A DNA stretch of 27,300 nt from Candidatus Paracaedibacteraceae bacterium UBA6184 (GCA_002422845.1 DITM01000046.1:1-27300); one strand, 5' to 3'. Counted from the first letter of the stretch, positions 8,731-16,294 are shown. The notes: generated from the letters alone by a model not told the origin. Made by a program: numbers and translations.

Positions 8731-9412
8731 CACGTTAATTGACTTTGTTGTGCGATATACCCAGGATATATTTTTATTAATTCTTCGTGTATATATCGCC
8801 AGTATTTTCTTTCAAGCGGGATGGAATAAAATTGAAAACCTTTGGGGTGGTGGTTGGTTTAAGACAGTGTTTTTATTCAAAAACATTTATAAAGTGCCGT
8901 TTTTATCACCAGAGGTTGCCGCGATTATGGGAACAGGGGCAGAGCTGATATTTTCTGTTCTTTTAGCTGTGGGGATTATGAGTCGCATAGGAGCGCTGGG
9001 GCTATTGGGAGTGACTGCGGTAATTACGTTTGGTGTGCATTCGCATTTTACCCATGAATTTTGGGCACTGTTATTGGGGGTGTCATTCATTGTGGGGCCA
9101 GGAAAGTTTTCATTCGATGGGTGGTTAAGAAGTTGGTGGACGCAGCTTCATTCCAGTGTACATGCGCATTTAGAATCTGCAGACATGGAATATAAAATAG
9201 CGCCACACATCGTGTGTAAAGATCGACCCAATGAAAAGATTGTGCTGGATAATAAACACGAACCCATCGTAAAGCTTCGTTTAAGTAAGCGCAAATTGAT
9301 CGCTGAGCCGGATAAGATCGTTACGGTAAAGTCTTTGATTAAAAAGCCAGATCGTAAGTCGAGAACAGAACCAAACCTAAACTTATCAAAGCGTACCCAA
9401 CAACAGGGTTAA
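8687..9412 (+). CDS. DoxX-family membrane protein with long basic C-terminal tail
   Basis: 241 residues. The first ~150 form the DoxX fold: four hydrophobic segments near residues 26-44, 68-86, 92-108 and 118-136, with the motifs SIFFQAGWNKIENL and GTGAELIFSVLL. DoxX proteins are the usual fourth gene of DUF2282-DUF692-DUF2063 operons (GigT in gold-induced operons); the role is unsettled, probably quinone- or thiol-linked redox or transport work in the inner membrane. Unusual: about 90 residues follow the last helix, very rich in Lys/Arg (KLRLSKRKLIAEPDK, SLIKKPDRKSR) and without a recognisable domain; most DoxX proteins end soon after the fourth helix. The gene starts 44 bases before bufC ends, behind AAAGG. 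Confidence 0.9.
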   Translation: MATVSIIQKCVQRYDTLIDFVVRYTQDIFLLILRVYIASIFFQAGWNKIENLWGGGWFKTVFLFKNIYKVPFLSPEVAAIMGTGAELIFSVLLAVGIMSRIGALGLLGVTAVITFGVHSHFTHEFWALLLGVSFIVGPGKFSFDGWLRSWWTQLHSSVHAHLESADMEYKIAPHIVCKDRPNEKIVLDNKHEPIVKLRLSKRKLIAEPDKIVTVKSLIKKPDRKSRTEPNLNLSKRTQQQG

Positions 9413-9474
9413 ATATACGTTAATTTTAAACTATAAATAATTGCCGCAACAGCGATGGGTAAGCTTGATTTTTT

Positions 9475-9503
9475 TTGAGGGTGGTTGTACCATTTTATAT
9501 AAC
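9475..9503 (+). promoter_or_regulatory. Promoter of the T9-tract gene
   Basis: TTGAGG (9475-9480), 17 bases, TATAAC (9498-9503), 28 bases before the ATG at 9532. It suggests the small gene is transcribed separately from the bufferin operon. Confidence 0.5.
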
Positions 9504-9531
9504 AACAATAATAATTCCGTTCGGGGGTATC

Positions 9532-9937
9532 ATGACTTCAGAAAAGAAAAGGTTCTTTAAAAAAACTAAAAAAGTAGATGAGCAGACGTTTGAAGTAGGT
9601 TTTTTTTTACAAGGGGGAAGAGGATAGCTTTGTAAAAATTCGTAAAGATATTTTAGCTGAAGCCATTGAAGTTAGTGAGGGTATCTTAAAAAAAGCAGAG
9701 GCAGCTGATTTCATTACCCTATATTTAAAAAAGCCAGAATTAATAAAAGTTCAAAATGCTTTCTTGAAAAAACACCGATTGTTAATAGAGGCTATGGATT
9801 CGTTATTAGTTAAGCACGAGGATGTAGCGTTGGATAAACCTATTCTTTCTTTTGAAAATATGGATTATTATTTAGGGATGGTGAATGGGTATGCTAGAAA
9901 TGCATTCAAAAATAATTCTCGTAAAAAGACTCCTTAA
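9532..9937 (+). pseudogene. Small hypothetical gene interrupted by a one-base shift at a T9 tract
   Basis: An ATG behind GGGGGT opens MTSEKKRFFKKTKKVDEQTF, then the reading frame meets nine T (9600-9608) and stops soon after at a TAG. With eight T the frame continues as GFFYKGEEDSFVKIRKDIL to a TAA at 9935-9937, giving 134 residues, with evenly coding-like sequence on both sides of the tract. So the gene is either freshly broken, mis-sequenced, phase-variable, or read by transcriptional slippage at the T tract. The product is Lys-rich, mostly helical, has no signal peptide or membrane segment, and I do not recognise it. Its own promoter lies upstream. Confidence 0.65.
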
Positions 9938-10044
9938 TTTTGATCACAAGGTCCGCCCTGCAAGGGGCACACACGTTCTATTGTAATGGCAGTAAATGAT
10001 AGACTGTCAATTCCAACCAAATGCGCGGGCGACCTTGCGATATA

Positions 10045-10206
10045 CTATACCCATAGAATCGACGGTGCAATATCGAGGGTGTGAGCCTCGACTGTGGATT
10101 TGAAATTGACAGCTGTGATGTTTTGCGGATGGAGCAGTATGTCAGCCGCATGCAGACTTGGGACACCAATCATCAGTAAAACGCCGATTATCCAGAGCTT
10201 ATTCAT
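10045..10206 (-). CDS. Small exported protein, 53 residues, unknown
   Basis: The ATG at 10206 has AAAAGGAT upstream and a good promoter further up. The product starts with a textbook signal peptide (MNKLWIIGVLLMIGVPSLHA, cleavage before ADI), leaving a mature part of about 33 residues without cysteine. The stop is TAG at 10047-10045. Other frames stay open beyond this stop (to about 9978), so it may be the broken front part of a longer exported protein. Family not recognised. It diverges from the dnaK promoter region. Confidence 0.6.
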   Translation of the reverse strand: MNKLWIIGVLLMIGVPSLHAADILLHPQNITAVNFKSTVEAHTLDIAPSILWV

Positions 10207-10235
10207 AGGTATCCTTTTCAATTAGCATAGCATTC

Positions 10236-10263
10236 ATTATGATAACGGATGATGAATTGTCAA
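10236..10263 (-). promoter_or_regulatory. Promoter of the 53-residue exported protein gene
   Basis: On the minus strand TTGACA (10263-10258), 16 bases, CATAAT (10241-10236), 30 bases upstream of the start codon. Confidence 0.6.
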
Positions 10264-10310
10264 TTGCTTGCTAAAAAAATCTGAATGATATTAAGACTTT
10301 TTTAAAGATT

Positions 10311-10337
10311 TTAGCACTATATTGCAGTGAGTGCTAA
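10311..10337 (+). promoter_or_regulatory. CIRCE element (HrcA operator) of the dnaK operon
   Basis: TTAGCACTA, 9 bases, GAGTGCTAA. The right arm matches the CIRCE consensus perfectly and the left arm in 8 of 9 bases (A instead of C at the end). HrcA binding here would repress the downstream genes until heat or protein stress. It sits just upstream of the -35 box. Confidence 0.9.
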
Positions 10338-10344
10338 ATTGTGC

Positions 10345-10372
10345 TTGATTTTTTGTTTTGGGTTTGTATAAT
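10345..10372 (+). promoter_or_regulatory. Promoter of the captured gene-dnaK-dnaJ operon
   Basis: TTGATT (10345-10350), 16 bases, perfect TATAAT (10367-10372). Transcription would start near 10379, which rules out the upstream ATG at 10358 as a start and supports the ATG at 10403. CIRCE ends 7 bases before the -35 box. Confidence 0.75.
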
Positions 10373-10399
10373 TGGGGTAAAGAAAACTCATGGAGAGAC

Positions 10400-10422
10400 A
10401 ACATGACATCAAAAAAAGTAAT
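10400..10422 (+). repeat. 23-bp direct repeat, first copy (start of the captured gene)
   Basis: Identical to 11157-11179. It begins AACATGACATC, continues with seven A and GTAAT, and contains the start codon and first six codons of the unknown gene. Confidence 0.95.
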
Positions 10423-11125
10423 AATAGAAGATTTTAAAGAGGTTGATATCGATTTATATCAACTTGAAGTTTCTTTTGGCGACAGAGGCTGTGCGCTGAG
10501 CTTTGATAAAGATCAATGGGATGATTGTTTTGATCGATTATCCTCGTATGAACAAGCAAAAAATAAAGATGCTATAAAAGAATGGTTAAACGAGCAGAAA
10601 GATTTTTTAGATGTAGTTTCACAGTTTCTTGATTCAAGAATTGAATTAGGCTGGGGGGATAAGGTTTATGCTTTGAATATTCTTCACACTCATGGCCAAT
10701 ATGGGTATATAACAATAGGTTATGACCTGGATGACAAAGTTTATAGGGTCGGGAACTTTCAGATTGCAGAAGACATTTTCAAACGATGGCATTTGAGTTC
10801 TGCTAGCAAATTAGAGGCGGATTCATATGATTTGATGTTTAGTCATACTCTTCAACAAAGAGAGCCAGTGCGTTTTGTGATTACCCCCGCAGTGATTGAA
10901 GAAAAAATGAACGGGGCTTTGATTGACGGCGAAGTTTTTTCAAAATTTATTGAAGACTTTAATAAAAACAATGACCTGAGGCTTCGCTTTAGTAAGGCAT
11001 CTGATTTAGTTAATCAGAAATTCAAATCTAAGCGCTTGCCAGAACCCATAACTGATAAAAATTGGGATGAGTTTTATTCAAATCCAAAAGGGTTTGTGAC
11101 ACACTCTTTTAAAATCCCGGCTTAA
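10403..11125 (+). CDS. Unknown 240-residue protein inserted between CIRCE and dnaK
   Basis: Starts at 10403 behind GGAGAG; the ATG at 10358 overlaps the promoter region. The product is acidic, soluble and of mixed helix/strand, without signal peptide, membrane segment or a motif I know. Its first seven residues, MTSKKVI, are the same as those of DnaK, and the DNA from 10400 to 10422 is identical to 11157-11179, which includes the dnaK start. After that the two diverge completely. The leader also resembles that of dnaK (GGAGAG-AC-AAC against GGAGAAGACTAAC). This looks like a foreign or duplicated gene fused to a copy of the dnaK translation start, so that it uses the dnaK heat-shock promoter. 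It is followed 34 bases later by dnaK. Function unknown. Confidence 0.88.
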   Translation: MTSKKVIIEDFKEVDIDLYQLEVSFGDRGCALSFDKDQWDDCFDRLSSYEQAKNKDAIKEWLNEQKDFLDVVSQFLDSRIELGWGDKVYALNILHTHGQYGYITIGYDLDDKVYRVGNFQIAEDIFKRWHLSSASKLEADSYDLMFSHTLQQREPVRFVITPAVIEEKMNGALIDGEVFSKFIEDFNKNNDLRLRFSKASDLVNQKFKSKRLPEPITDKNWDEFYSNPKGFVTHSFKIPA

Positions 11126-11156
11126 AAATTTAGACAAATATTAACAGGAGAAGACT

Positions 11157-11179
11157 AACATGACATCAAAAAAAGTAAT
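11157..11179 (+). repeat. 23-bp direct repeat, second copy (dnaK start)
   Basis: Identical to 10400-10422, 757 bases downstream. It contains the dnaK start codon and first six codons. Confidence 0.95.
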
Positions 11180-13070
11180 TGGAATTGATTTAGGAACAAC
11201 GAACTCGTGTGTGGCGATCATGGATGGTGGCCAGGCAAAGGTGATTGAAAACACAGAAGGGCGTCGCACGACTCCATCGATTGTTGCGTTTACAGAAAGC
11301 GGCGAACGTTTAGTAGGTGATGGCGCAAAGCGTCAAGCGGTCACGAACCACGAAAACACGTTCTTTGCGATTAAGCGTTTGATTGGTCGTCGTTTTGAAG
11401 ACGACGCTGTGCGTAAAGATATGGAATTGGTGCCCTACAAAATTGTAAAAGGCGACAACGGCGATGCGTGGGTGAAATCTCGCGATAAGAACTATAGCCC
11501 CAGCGAAATCAGCGCATTCACATTGATCAAAATGAAAGAAACGGCTGAAAAATTCTTGGGTGAGACGGTGTCTCAGGCGGTCATTACAGTGCCTGCGTAC
11601 TTTAACGATGCTCAACGTCAAGCGACTCGCGATGCGGGTAAGATTGCAGGATTAGAAGTTTTACGTATTGTGAACGAGCCAACAGCTGCGGCATTGGCGT
11701 ATGGTTTGGATAAGAAAGAATCTGGCGTTATCGCTGTATATGACTTGGGTGGTGGTACGTTTGACGTGTCAATCCTTGAAGTGGGCGAGGGTGTCTTTGA
11801 AGTTAAATCAACCAACGGTGATACGTTCTTGGGGGGTGAAGATTTTGATGCGCGTATCGTACAGTACCTGATTGATGAATTCAAAAAGGAAACTGGCGTT
11901 GATATTTCTACCGATAAAATGGCGTTACAACGGTTGAAAGAAGCTGCGGAAAAAGCAAAGATCGAGCTATCCAGTAGCATGCAAACCGAAGTTAACTTGC
12001 CATTCATTACGGCAGATGCAACAGGTCCAAAGCACTTGAACATCAAGATTTCCCGCGCGAAGTATGAGACGTTGGTGGATGATTTAATTCAACGGACTAT
12101 GAAACCGTGTGAGAAAGCATTGAAAGATGCTGGCTTAAAAGCTTCTGATATCGACGAAGTTATCTTGGTCGGTGGTATGACCCGTATGCCAAAGGTGATT
12201 GAAGAAGTTAAACGCTTTTTTAACAAAGAGCCTCACCGTGGGGTGAACCCTGATGAAGTTGTGGCGATGGGGGCTGCGATTCAAGGTGGAATTTTTGCAG
12301 GTGAAGTAAACGATGTGGTCTTATTGGATGTGACGCCATTGTCATTGGGTATTGAAACGTTGGGCGGTGTGTTTACTCGATTGATCGATCGTAATACAAC
12401 GATTCCAACAAAGAAAAGCCAAGTGTTTTCAACAGCTGAGGATAACCAAACAGGAGTTAACATAAGGGTTTCTCAAGGTGAACGTGAAATGGCAGTGGAT
12501 AACAAGATGTTGGGGCAGTTTGAGTTAACAGGAATTCCAAACGCTCCACGTGGAATGCCACAAATCGAAGTGACGTTTGATATTGATGCGAACGGTATCG
12601 TGCATGTGTCTGCGAAAGACAAGGCAACGAACAAAGAACAGCAAATTCGCATTCAGCCATCGGGTGGATTAAGTGATGCTGATATCGAGAAAATGGTAAA
12701 AGATGCGGAAGCCAATGCTGAGGCAGATAAGAAACGTCGTGAGTTGATTGAGGCTCAAAACCAAGCGGATACGTTGCTGTATACAACTGAAAAAACGCTA
12801 AAAGAGCATGGCGATAAGATTTCTGCTGAGGATAAAGATGCCGTTGAAAAAGATCTTGCAGCGTTAAAAGACGTTGCAAAATCTGATGATTTGGAGACAG
12901 TCAAAGCTAAGACCGAAGCATTGATGCAGTCCGCTATGAAACTGGGAGAGGCAATGTATAAGGCTGCGCAAGAAGCTCAACCATCTGGTGAATCTGCAGA
13001 AGCACCAAAGGACGATACCGTTGTTGATGCGGAGTTTAAAGAAGTCGACGAAGATCAAGAAAAGAAGTAA
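11160..13070 (+). CDS. dnaK: Chaperone DnaK (Hsp70)
   Basis: 636 residues, full length. It binds exposed hydrophobic peptides in an ATP-controlled cycle with DnaJ and GrpE. The nucleotide-binding domain shows IGIDLGTTNS (7-16), VPAYFNDAQRQATRDAG, VNEPTAAALAYG, DLGGGTFDVSIL and VILVGGMTRMP. The linker DVVLLDVTPLSLGIETLGG leads into the substrate-binding domain, and the acidic tail ends DAEFKEVDEDQEKK, close to the EEV-type co-chaperone tail. The start has AGGAG 9 bases upstream. Regulation by CIRCE/HrcA is seen upstream, but an extra gene lies between operator and dnaK. A hairpin separates dnaK from dnaJ. Confidence 0.99.
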   Translation: MTSKKVIGIDLGTTNSCVAIMDGGQAKVIENTEGRRTTPSIVAFTESGERLVGDGAKRQAVTNHENTFFAIKRLIGRRFEDDAVRKDMELVPYKIVKGDNGDAWVKSRDKNYSPSEISAFTLIKMKETAEKFLGETVSQAVITVPAYFNDAQRQATRDAGKIAGLEVLRIVNEPTAAALAYGLDKKESGVIAVYDLGGGTFDVSILEVGEGVFEVKSTNGDTFLGGEDFDARIVQYLIDEFKKETGVDISTDKMALQRLKEAAEKAKIELSSSMQTEVNLPFITADATGPKHLNIKISRAKYETLVDDLIQRTMKPCEKALKDAGLKASDIDEVILVGGMTRMPKVIEEVKRFFNKEPHRGVNPDEVVAMGAAIQGGIFAGEVNDVVLLDVTPLSLGIETLGGVFTRLIDRNTTIPTKKSQVFSTAEDNQTGVNIRVSQGEREMAVDNKMLGQFELTGIPNAPRGMPQIEVTFDIDANGIVHVSAKDKATNKEQQIRIQPSGGLSDADIEKMVKDAEANAEADKKRRELIEAQNQADTLLYTTEKTLKEHGDKISAEDKDAVEKDLAALKDVAKSDDLETVKAKTEALMQSAMKLGEAMYKAAQEAQPSGESAEAPKDDTVVDAEFKEVDEDQEKK

Positions 13071-13093
13071 CATACGACATAATGTTCACGCAG

Positions 13094-13127
13094 AACCCAC
13101 TTTAATAGATATTTATTAAGGTGGGTT
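13094..13127 (+). terminator. Strong hairpin between dnaK and dnaJ
   Basis: AACCCACTTTAATA (13094-13107) pairs with TATTAAGGTGGGTT (13114-13127), 14 bp with one G-T pair and a 6-base loop. Only GTTG follows rather than a U-tract, so it may be an attenuator or mRNA stabiliser that lowers dnaJ relative to dnaK. Confidence 0.65.
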
Positions 13128-13169
13128 GTTGCGTACTATCGATGATGAAAACTCTGTTGAGGAAGAAGA

Positions 13170-14330
13170 ATGGCTGCAAAAAAAGATTATTATGAGTTGT
13201 TGGACGTTGCAAAAAACGTTACACCTGAAGACTTAAAAAAAGCGTATCGCAAGCTGGCGATGAAATACCATCCTGATCGGAATCAGGGCGATAAAGACGC
13301 TGAGGCTAAATTCAAAGAAATTAGCGAAGCCTATGAGGTGTTAAGCGATGAGCAAAAACGTGCAGCTTATGATCAATATGGTCATGGTGCCTTTGATGGC
13401 GGCATGGGTGGCGGATCCCGAAATGGTGGTGGGTTCTCTGATTTTTCAGATATCTTTGAAGAGGTCTTTGGTCGTGGTTTCGGTGGCACAGGTGGACAAC
13501 GTGGCGGTGGGCGAGGTGCTCAACAGCAAGGGCAGGCTGGATCTGATTTGCGATATGATGTGGCCATTACATTGGAACAAGCTCATCAGGGGGTGTCTGA
13601 AAACGTATCCTTGCGTAAGAGTGAAAAATGCGGTGAATGCCATGGCTCAGGAGCCACTAAAGGCACTAAGTCTACAACCTGTGATACGTGTCATGGTGCG
13701 GGAACTATGCGTTTTCAACAAGGGTTTTTCACCTTGGAACGCACTTGTACAAAGTGTGGTGGCGCAGGTCAAACCATAAAAGATCCGTGTAAACCCTGTG
13801 GTGGATCAGGACGTGTTCAGAAACAAAAAACAATCTCGATTACGATTCCTGCGGGCGTTGAAGATGGAACGCGTTTACGTGTTGCGGGTGAAGGTGAAGC
13901 CGGAATGCGCGGTGGACATGCAGGTGATTTGTACATCTTTATTTCCGTAAAACCCCATGAATTGTTCATTCGACATGGTGACGATATTCATTGTCAGGTG
14001 CCGATTCCTATGACAACTGCGGTGCTGGGTGGAGAGGTTGAGATTCCAACGATTGATGGGACTAAAGCAAAAGTTACAATTCCAGTTGGATCACAACCCA
14101 GTGAAAAGTTTAGGTTAAAAGCCAAGGGAATGAACGTCATGCGGACCACCCGACGGGGGGATATGATTGTTCATGCGATGGTTGAAGTTCCAGTGAATTT
14201 AAATGCAGAGCAACGAAAATTGATGGAAGAGTTTAAAGCATCTGATAAAGGTAAACCCAACGATCATCACCCCAAAACACAAAGCTTTTTTGATAAAGTA
14301 AAAGGGATTTGGGACAATATAAAAAAGTGA
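13170..14330 (+). CDS. dnaJ: Co-chaperone DnaJ (Hsp40, type I)
   Basis: 386 residues. It delivers substrates to DnaK and stimulates its ATPase. The J domain (residues 5-70) contains the essential HPD in MKYHPDRN. A Gly/Phe-rich linker follows (GHGAFDGGMGG through GGGRGAQQQG). Then come four zinc-binding CxxCxGxG repeats: CGECHGSG, CDTCHGAG, CTKCGGAG and CKPCGGSG, the complete set. The C-terminal substrate-binding domains run to the end. GAGGAAGAAG lies upstream of the ATG. The gene lies 99 bases after dnaK on the same strand, the usual alphaproteobacterial order. Confidence 0.99.
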   Translation: MAAKKDYYELLDVAKNVTPEDLKKAYRKLAMKYHPDRNQGDKDAEAKFKEISEAYEVLSDEQKRAAYDQYGHGAFDGGMGGGSRNGGGFSDFSDIFEEVFGRGFGGTGGQRGGGRGAQQQGQAGSDLRYDVAITLEQAHQGVSENVSLRKSEKCGECHGSGATKGTKSTTCDTCHGAGTMRFQQGFFTLERTCTKCGGAGQTIKDPCKPCGGSGRVQKQKTISITIPAGVEDGTRLRVAGEGEAGMRGGHAGDLYIFISVKPHELFIRHGDDIHCQVPIPMTTAVLGGEVEIPTIDGTKAKVTIPVGSQPSEKFRLKAKGMNVMRTTRRGDMIVHAMVEVPVNLNAEQRKLMEEFKASDKGKPNDHHPKTQSFFDKVKGIWDNIKK

Positions 14331-14340
14331 GTTTGAGTTC

Positions 14341-14599
14341 ACGAGCTGATTGATATGTACGACTTCATTTGAGGGCGTGCCACTCTATAACGATTACAGC
14401 AGAGGGCTGCGTGCCCTTTGCTCCACAATACACTAAAAGGCAAGCAGGCGCAAACCTGAGCCAGTCAGATTGTTTGCATGATCCGTCTTGGGGTGCCCTT
14501 CGAAGTGACCCTAATAAGTCCTAACGTAGCGAGTTTTTGAGCCGTTGAGGTGGGGTGTCAGAGCGAAAATCTAACTTATCGGATGCAACGGCACGTTGT
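14341..14599. other. Hairpin-rich non-coding block between dnaJ and fliQ
   Basis: No start codon with a ribosome site opens a usable frame here. The stretch is richer in GC than the genes around it and holds several inverted repeats: GCAGAGGGC-tgcgt-GCCCTTTGC (14399-14421, 9 bp with one mismatch), CAGG-cgcaaa-CCTG (about 14445-14458) and the palindrome CTTCGAAG (about 14498-14505) flanked by GGGT/ACCC. It may be a non-coding RNA, a REP/MITE-like repeat or a decayed gene. I could not match it to tmRNA, 6S, SRP or RNase P RNA. Confidence 0.5.
14582..14594 (-). repeat. Copy of the GTGCCGTTG(G)CATC motif after fliQ
   Basis: On the minus strand GTGCCGTTGCATC begins 6 bases after the fliQ stop. 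The preceding GTTGTC-TTA-GACAAC is a 6-bp inverted repeat spanning the fliQ stop codon. Confidence 0.5.
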
Positions 14600-14866
14600 C
14601 TAAGACAACCTGAGTGCTAAATCAAAAATTTCATGAGTCAGTTCGGATAGTACAGAGAACATATAGGGAAATAAGAAAATCAACGTCACAAAGACGGCTA
14701 ATACCTTGGGGATAAATGCAAGGCTTTGTTCTTGAATTTGGGTTACGGCTTGAAGGATTGAAATGACTAACCCTACAACTAACGCTGCGATCATTGGCGG
14801 ACTGCCTGCTTTGATCATGACCATGACGGCTTTTCGTAGCAGCTCTGTAAGCGCAATAATATCCAT
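14600..14866 (-). CDS. fliQ: Flagellar export apparatus protein FliQ
   Basis: 88 residues, normal length. FliQ is an inner-membrane component of the type III flagellar export gate with FliP and FliR. It has two hydrophobic hairpin helices (about 18-40 and 52-74) and the signature GLVISILQAVTQIQEQSLAFIPK. GAGGG lies upstream of the ATG. No other flagellar gene is near it; dnaJ is convergent and eno lies on the other side. The SctS protein of virulence type III systems is homologous, but the signature fits FliQ better. Orphan placement of flagellar export genes is common in reduced intracellular alphaproteobacteria. Confidence 0.93.
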   Translation of the reverse strand: MDIIALTELLRKAVMVMIKAGSPPMIAALVVGLVISILQAVTQIQEQSLAFIPKVLAVFVTLIFLFPYMFSVLSELTHEIFDLALRLS

Positions 14867-14962
14867 AACACCCTCTTTTAATAATCAAAGATAACTTAGA
14901 AAGAGTTAATGAAGTGTTAAGGGATAAGTTGGGGAGGGTAAACCTCCCCCCTCTGTAGTGAT

Positions 14963-16228
14963 TTAAAAGGGTCGAATGTAAACGGCTGTATCGCCTAATT
15001 CTTCTTCAATCCGTAATAATTGATTGTATTTTGCAACGCGGTCTGTACGGCATGGGGCGCCTGTTTTAATTTGACCTGTGTTGAAAGCTACGGCGAGATC
15101 TGCGATGGTGGTGTCATCCGTTTCGCCAGATCGATGGGAAATGATCGTCTTAAACCCATTGCGTTGTGCCAGTGTAATTGCATCGATCGTTTCGGTTAAC
15201 GTTCCAATTTGATTAGGTTTTACTAGTAAAGCATTTGCAGCGTTGGTTTGAATGCCTTGAGTAATTCGTTTTGGATTCGTTACAAACACATCATCCCCAA
15301 CGATTTGTGTGGTTGAGCCTAAGGTCTTTGTTAATAGAGTCCATGATGCCCAGTCATCTTCAGCGCAACCGTCTTCGATAGAGGCAATGGGGTATCGACT
15401 GCATAGATTTTGATAATAGGATATCAACTGAGATCCATCCATGCGTTGTCCTTCGATGTGATAATAGCCATCGCGATACACTTCTGTAGCGGCGACATCT
15501 AGCGCAAAAACGATGTCATGACCGAGCTTATATCCAGCTTTTTCAACTGCGATAGTAATAAGGTCTAACGCTTCTGTTGCGGTTTGAATGTTAGGGGCAA
15601 AGCCACCTTCGTCGCCAACATTTGTCGATAGTTTTTGAGCTTTTAATACGGTTTTTAAGTGATGATAAATTTCGGTTCCCCAACGTAACCCTTCATAGAA
15701 TGAGGGGGCTCCGACAGGCATGACCATGAATTCTTGGATATCTAAACCATTGTCAGCATGGGCACCACCATTTAATATGTTCATCATAGGGACTGGTAAA
15801 ATAGCAGCATTGGTGCCCCCCAAATATCGGAACAGGGGAAGGCCTAGAGATTTTGCAGCGGCTTTTGCAGCGGCTAAGCTGATGGCCAGCGTAACATTGG
15901 CACCTAAGTTGCTTTTTTGTTCTGTTCCATCAAGAGAGACGAGGAGCTGATCTAACCCGCGTTGGTCAAACACATTAAAGCCAATGATTTCATCAGATAG
16001 AATTTCATTCGCATGTTCAATGACGGATTCCACACCTTTTCCCATATAGCGATTAATATCTTGATCGCGTTTTTCAACCGCTTCATGTGCGCCTGTTGAT
16101 GCACCACTGGGGACAGCTGCAGTGGCTTTTGTTTCATCTTCTAGTGTAATTTCAGCTTCAATCGTTGGATTGCCGCGTGAATCCAAAATTTGTCGGAACG
16201 TATAGTCAGCGATCATAAGATATTTCAT
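14963..16228 (-). CDS. eno: Enolase
   Basis: 421 residues. It interconverts 2-phosphoglycerate and phosphoenolpyruvate in glycolysis and also belongs to RNA degradosomes in many bacteria. Conserved sites are present: LDSRGNPT near the start, SGASTGAHEA, GGAHADNGLDIQEF, the catalytic Glu in GDEGGFAPN, magnesium ligands in FALDVAATE, SIEDG and GDDVFVTNP, the catalytic Lys in LLVKPNQIGT, and ISHRSGETDD. AGGA sits 8 bases before the ATG at 16228, which supports this start over the Met four codons later. It follows secG on the same strand; secG and eno are near each other in many alphaproteobacteria, with pyrG and kdsA missing from between them here. Confidence 0.98.
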   Translation of the reverse strand: MKYLMIADYTFRQILDSRGNPTIEAEITLEDETKATAAVPSGASTGAHEAVEKRDQDINRYMGKGVESVIEHANEILSDEIIGFNVFDQRGLDQLLVSLDGTEQKSNLGANVTLAISLAAAKAAAKSLGLPLFRYLGGTNAAILPVPMMNILNGGAHADNGLDIQEFMVMPVGAPSFYEGLRWGTEIYHHLKTVLKAQKLSTNVGDEGGFAPNIQTATEALDLITIAVEKAGYKLGHDIVFALDVAATEVYRDGYYHIEGQRMDGSQLISYYQNLCSRYPIASIEDGCAEDDWASWTLLTKTLGSTTQIVGDDVFVTNPKRITQGIQTNAANALLVKPNQIGTLTETIDAITLAQRNGFKTIISHRSGETDDTTIADLAVAFNTGQIKTGAPCRTDRVAKYNQLLRIEEELGDTAVYIRPF

Positions 16229-16294
16229 GGAGGAATCCTTTATTATATTAACAACAGGTATAGTTTATCGTTATTTTTTATAGGCATAAAGTAG

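Noticed and set aside
9978..10169. 63-codon minus-strand frame
   Set aside because: It overlaps the better supported 53-residue gene in another frame and lacks a ribosome site and signal peptide.
11310..13073. Long antisense open frames within dnaK
   Set aside because: They are shadows of a strongly coding gene with biased codons; no start signals.
14341..14599. tmRNA, 6S, SRP or RNase P RNA
   Set aside because: None of the hallmark sequences (tag peptide frame, GAAAGTCCGG, GGAAG-type SRP loop) is present.
14612..14620. GAGTGCTAA, a half CIRCE site at the end of fliQ
   Set aside because: Only one arm is present and it lies within the fliQ coding sequence (LALR); no partner arm is found at the right distance.
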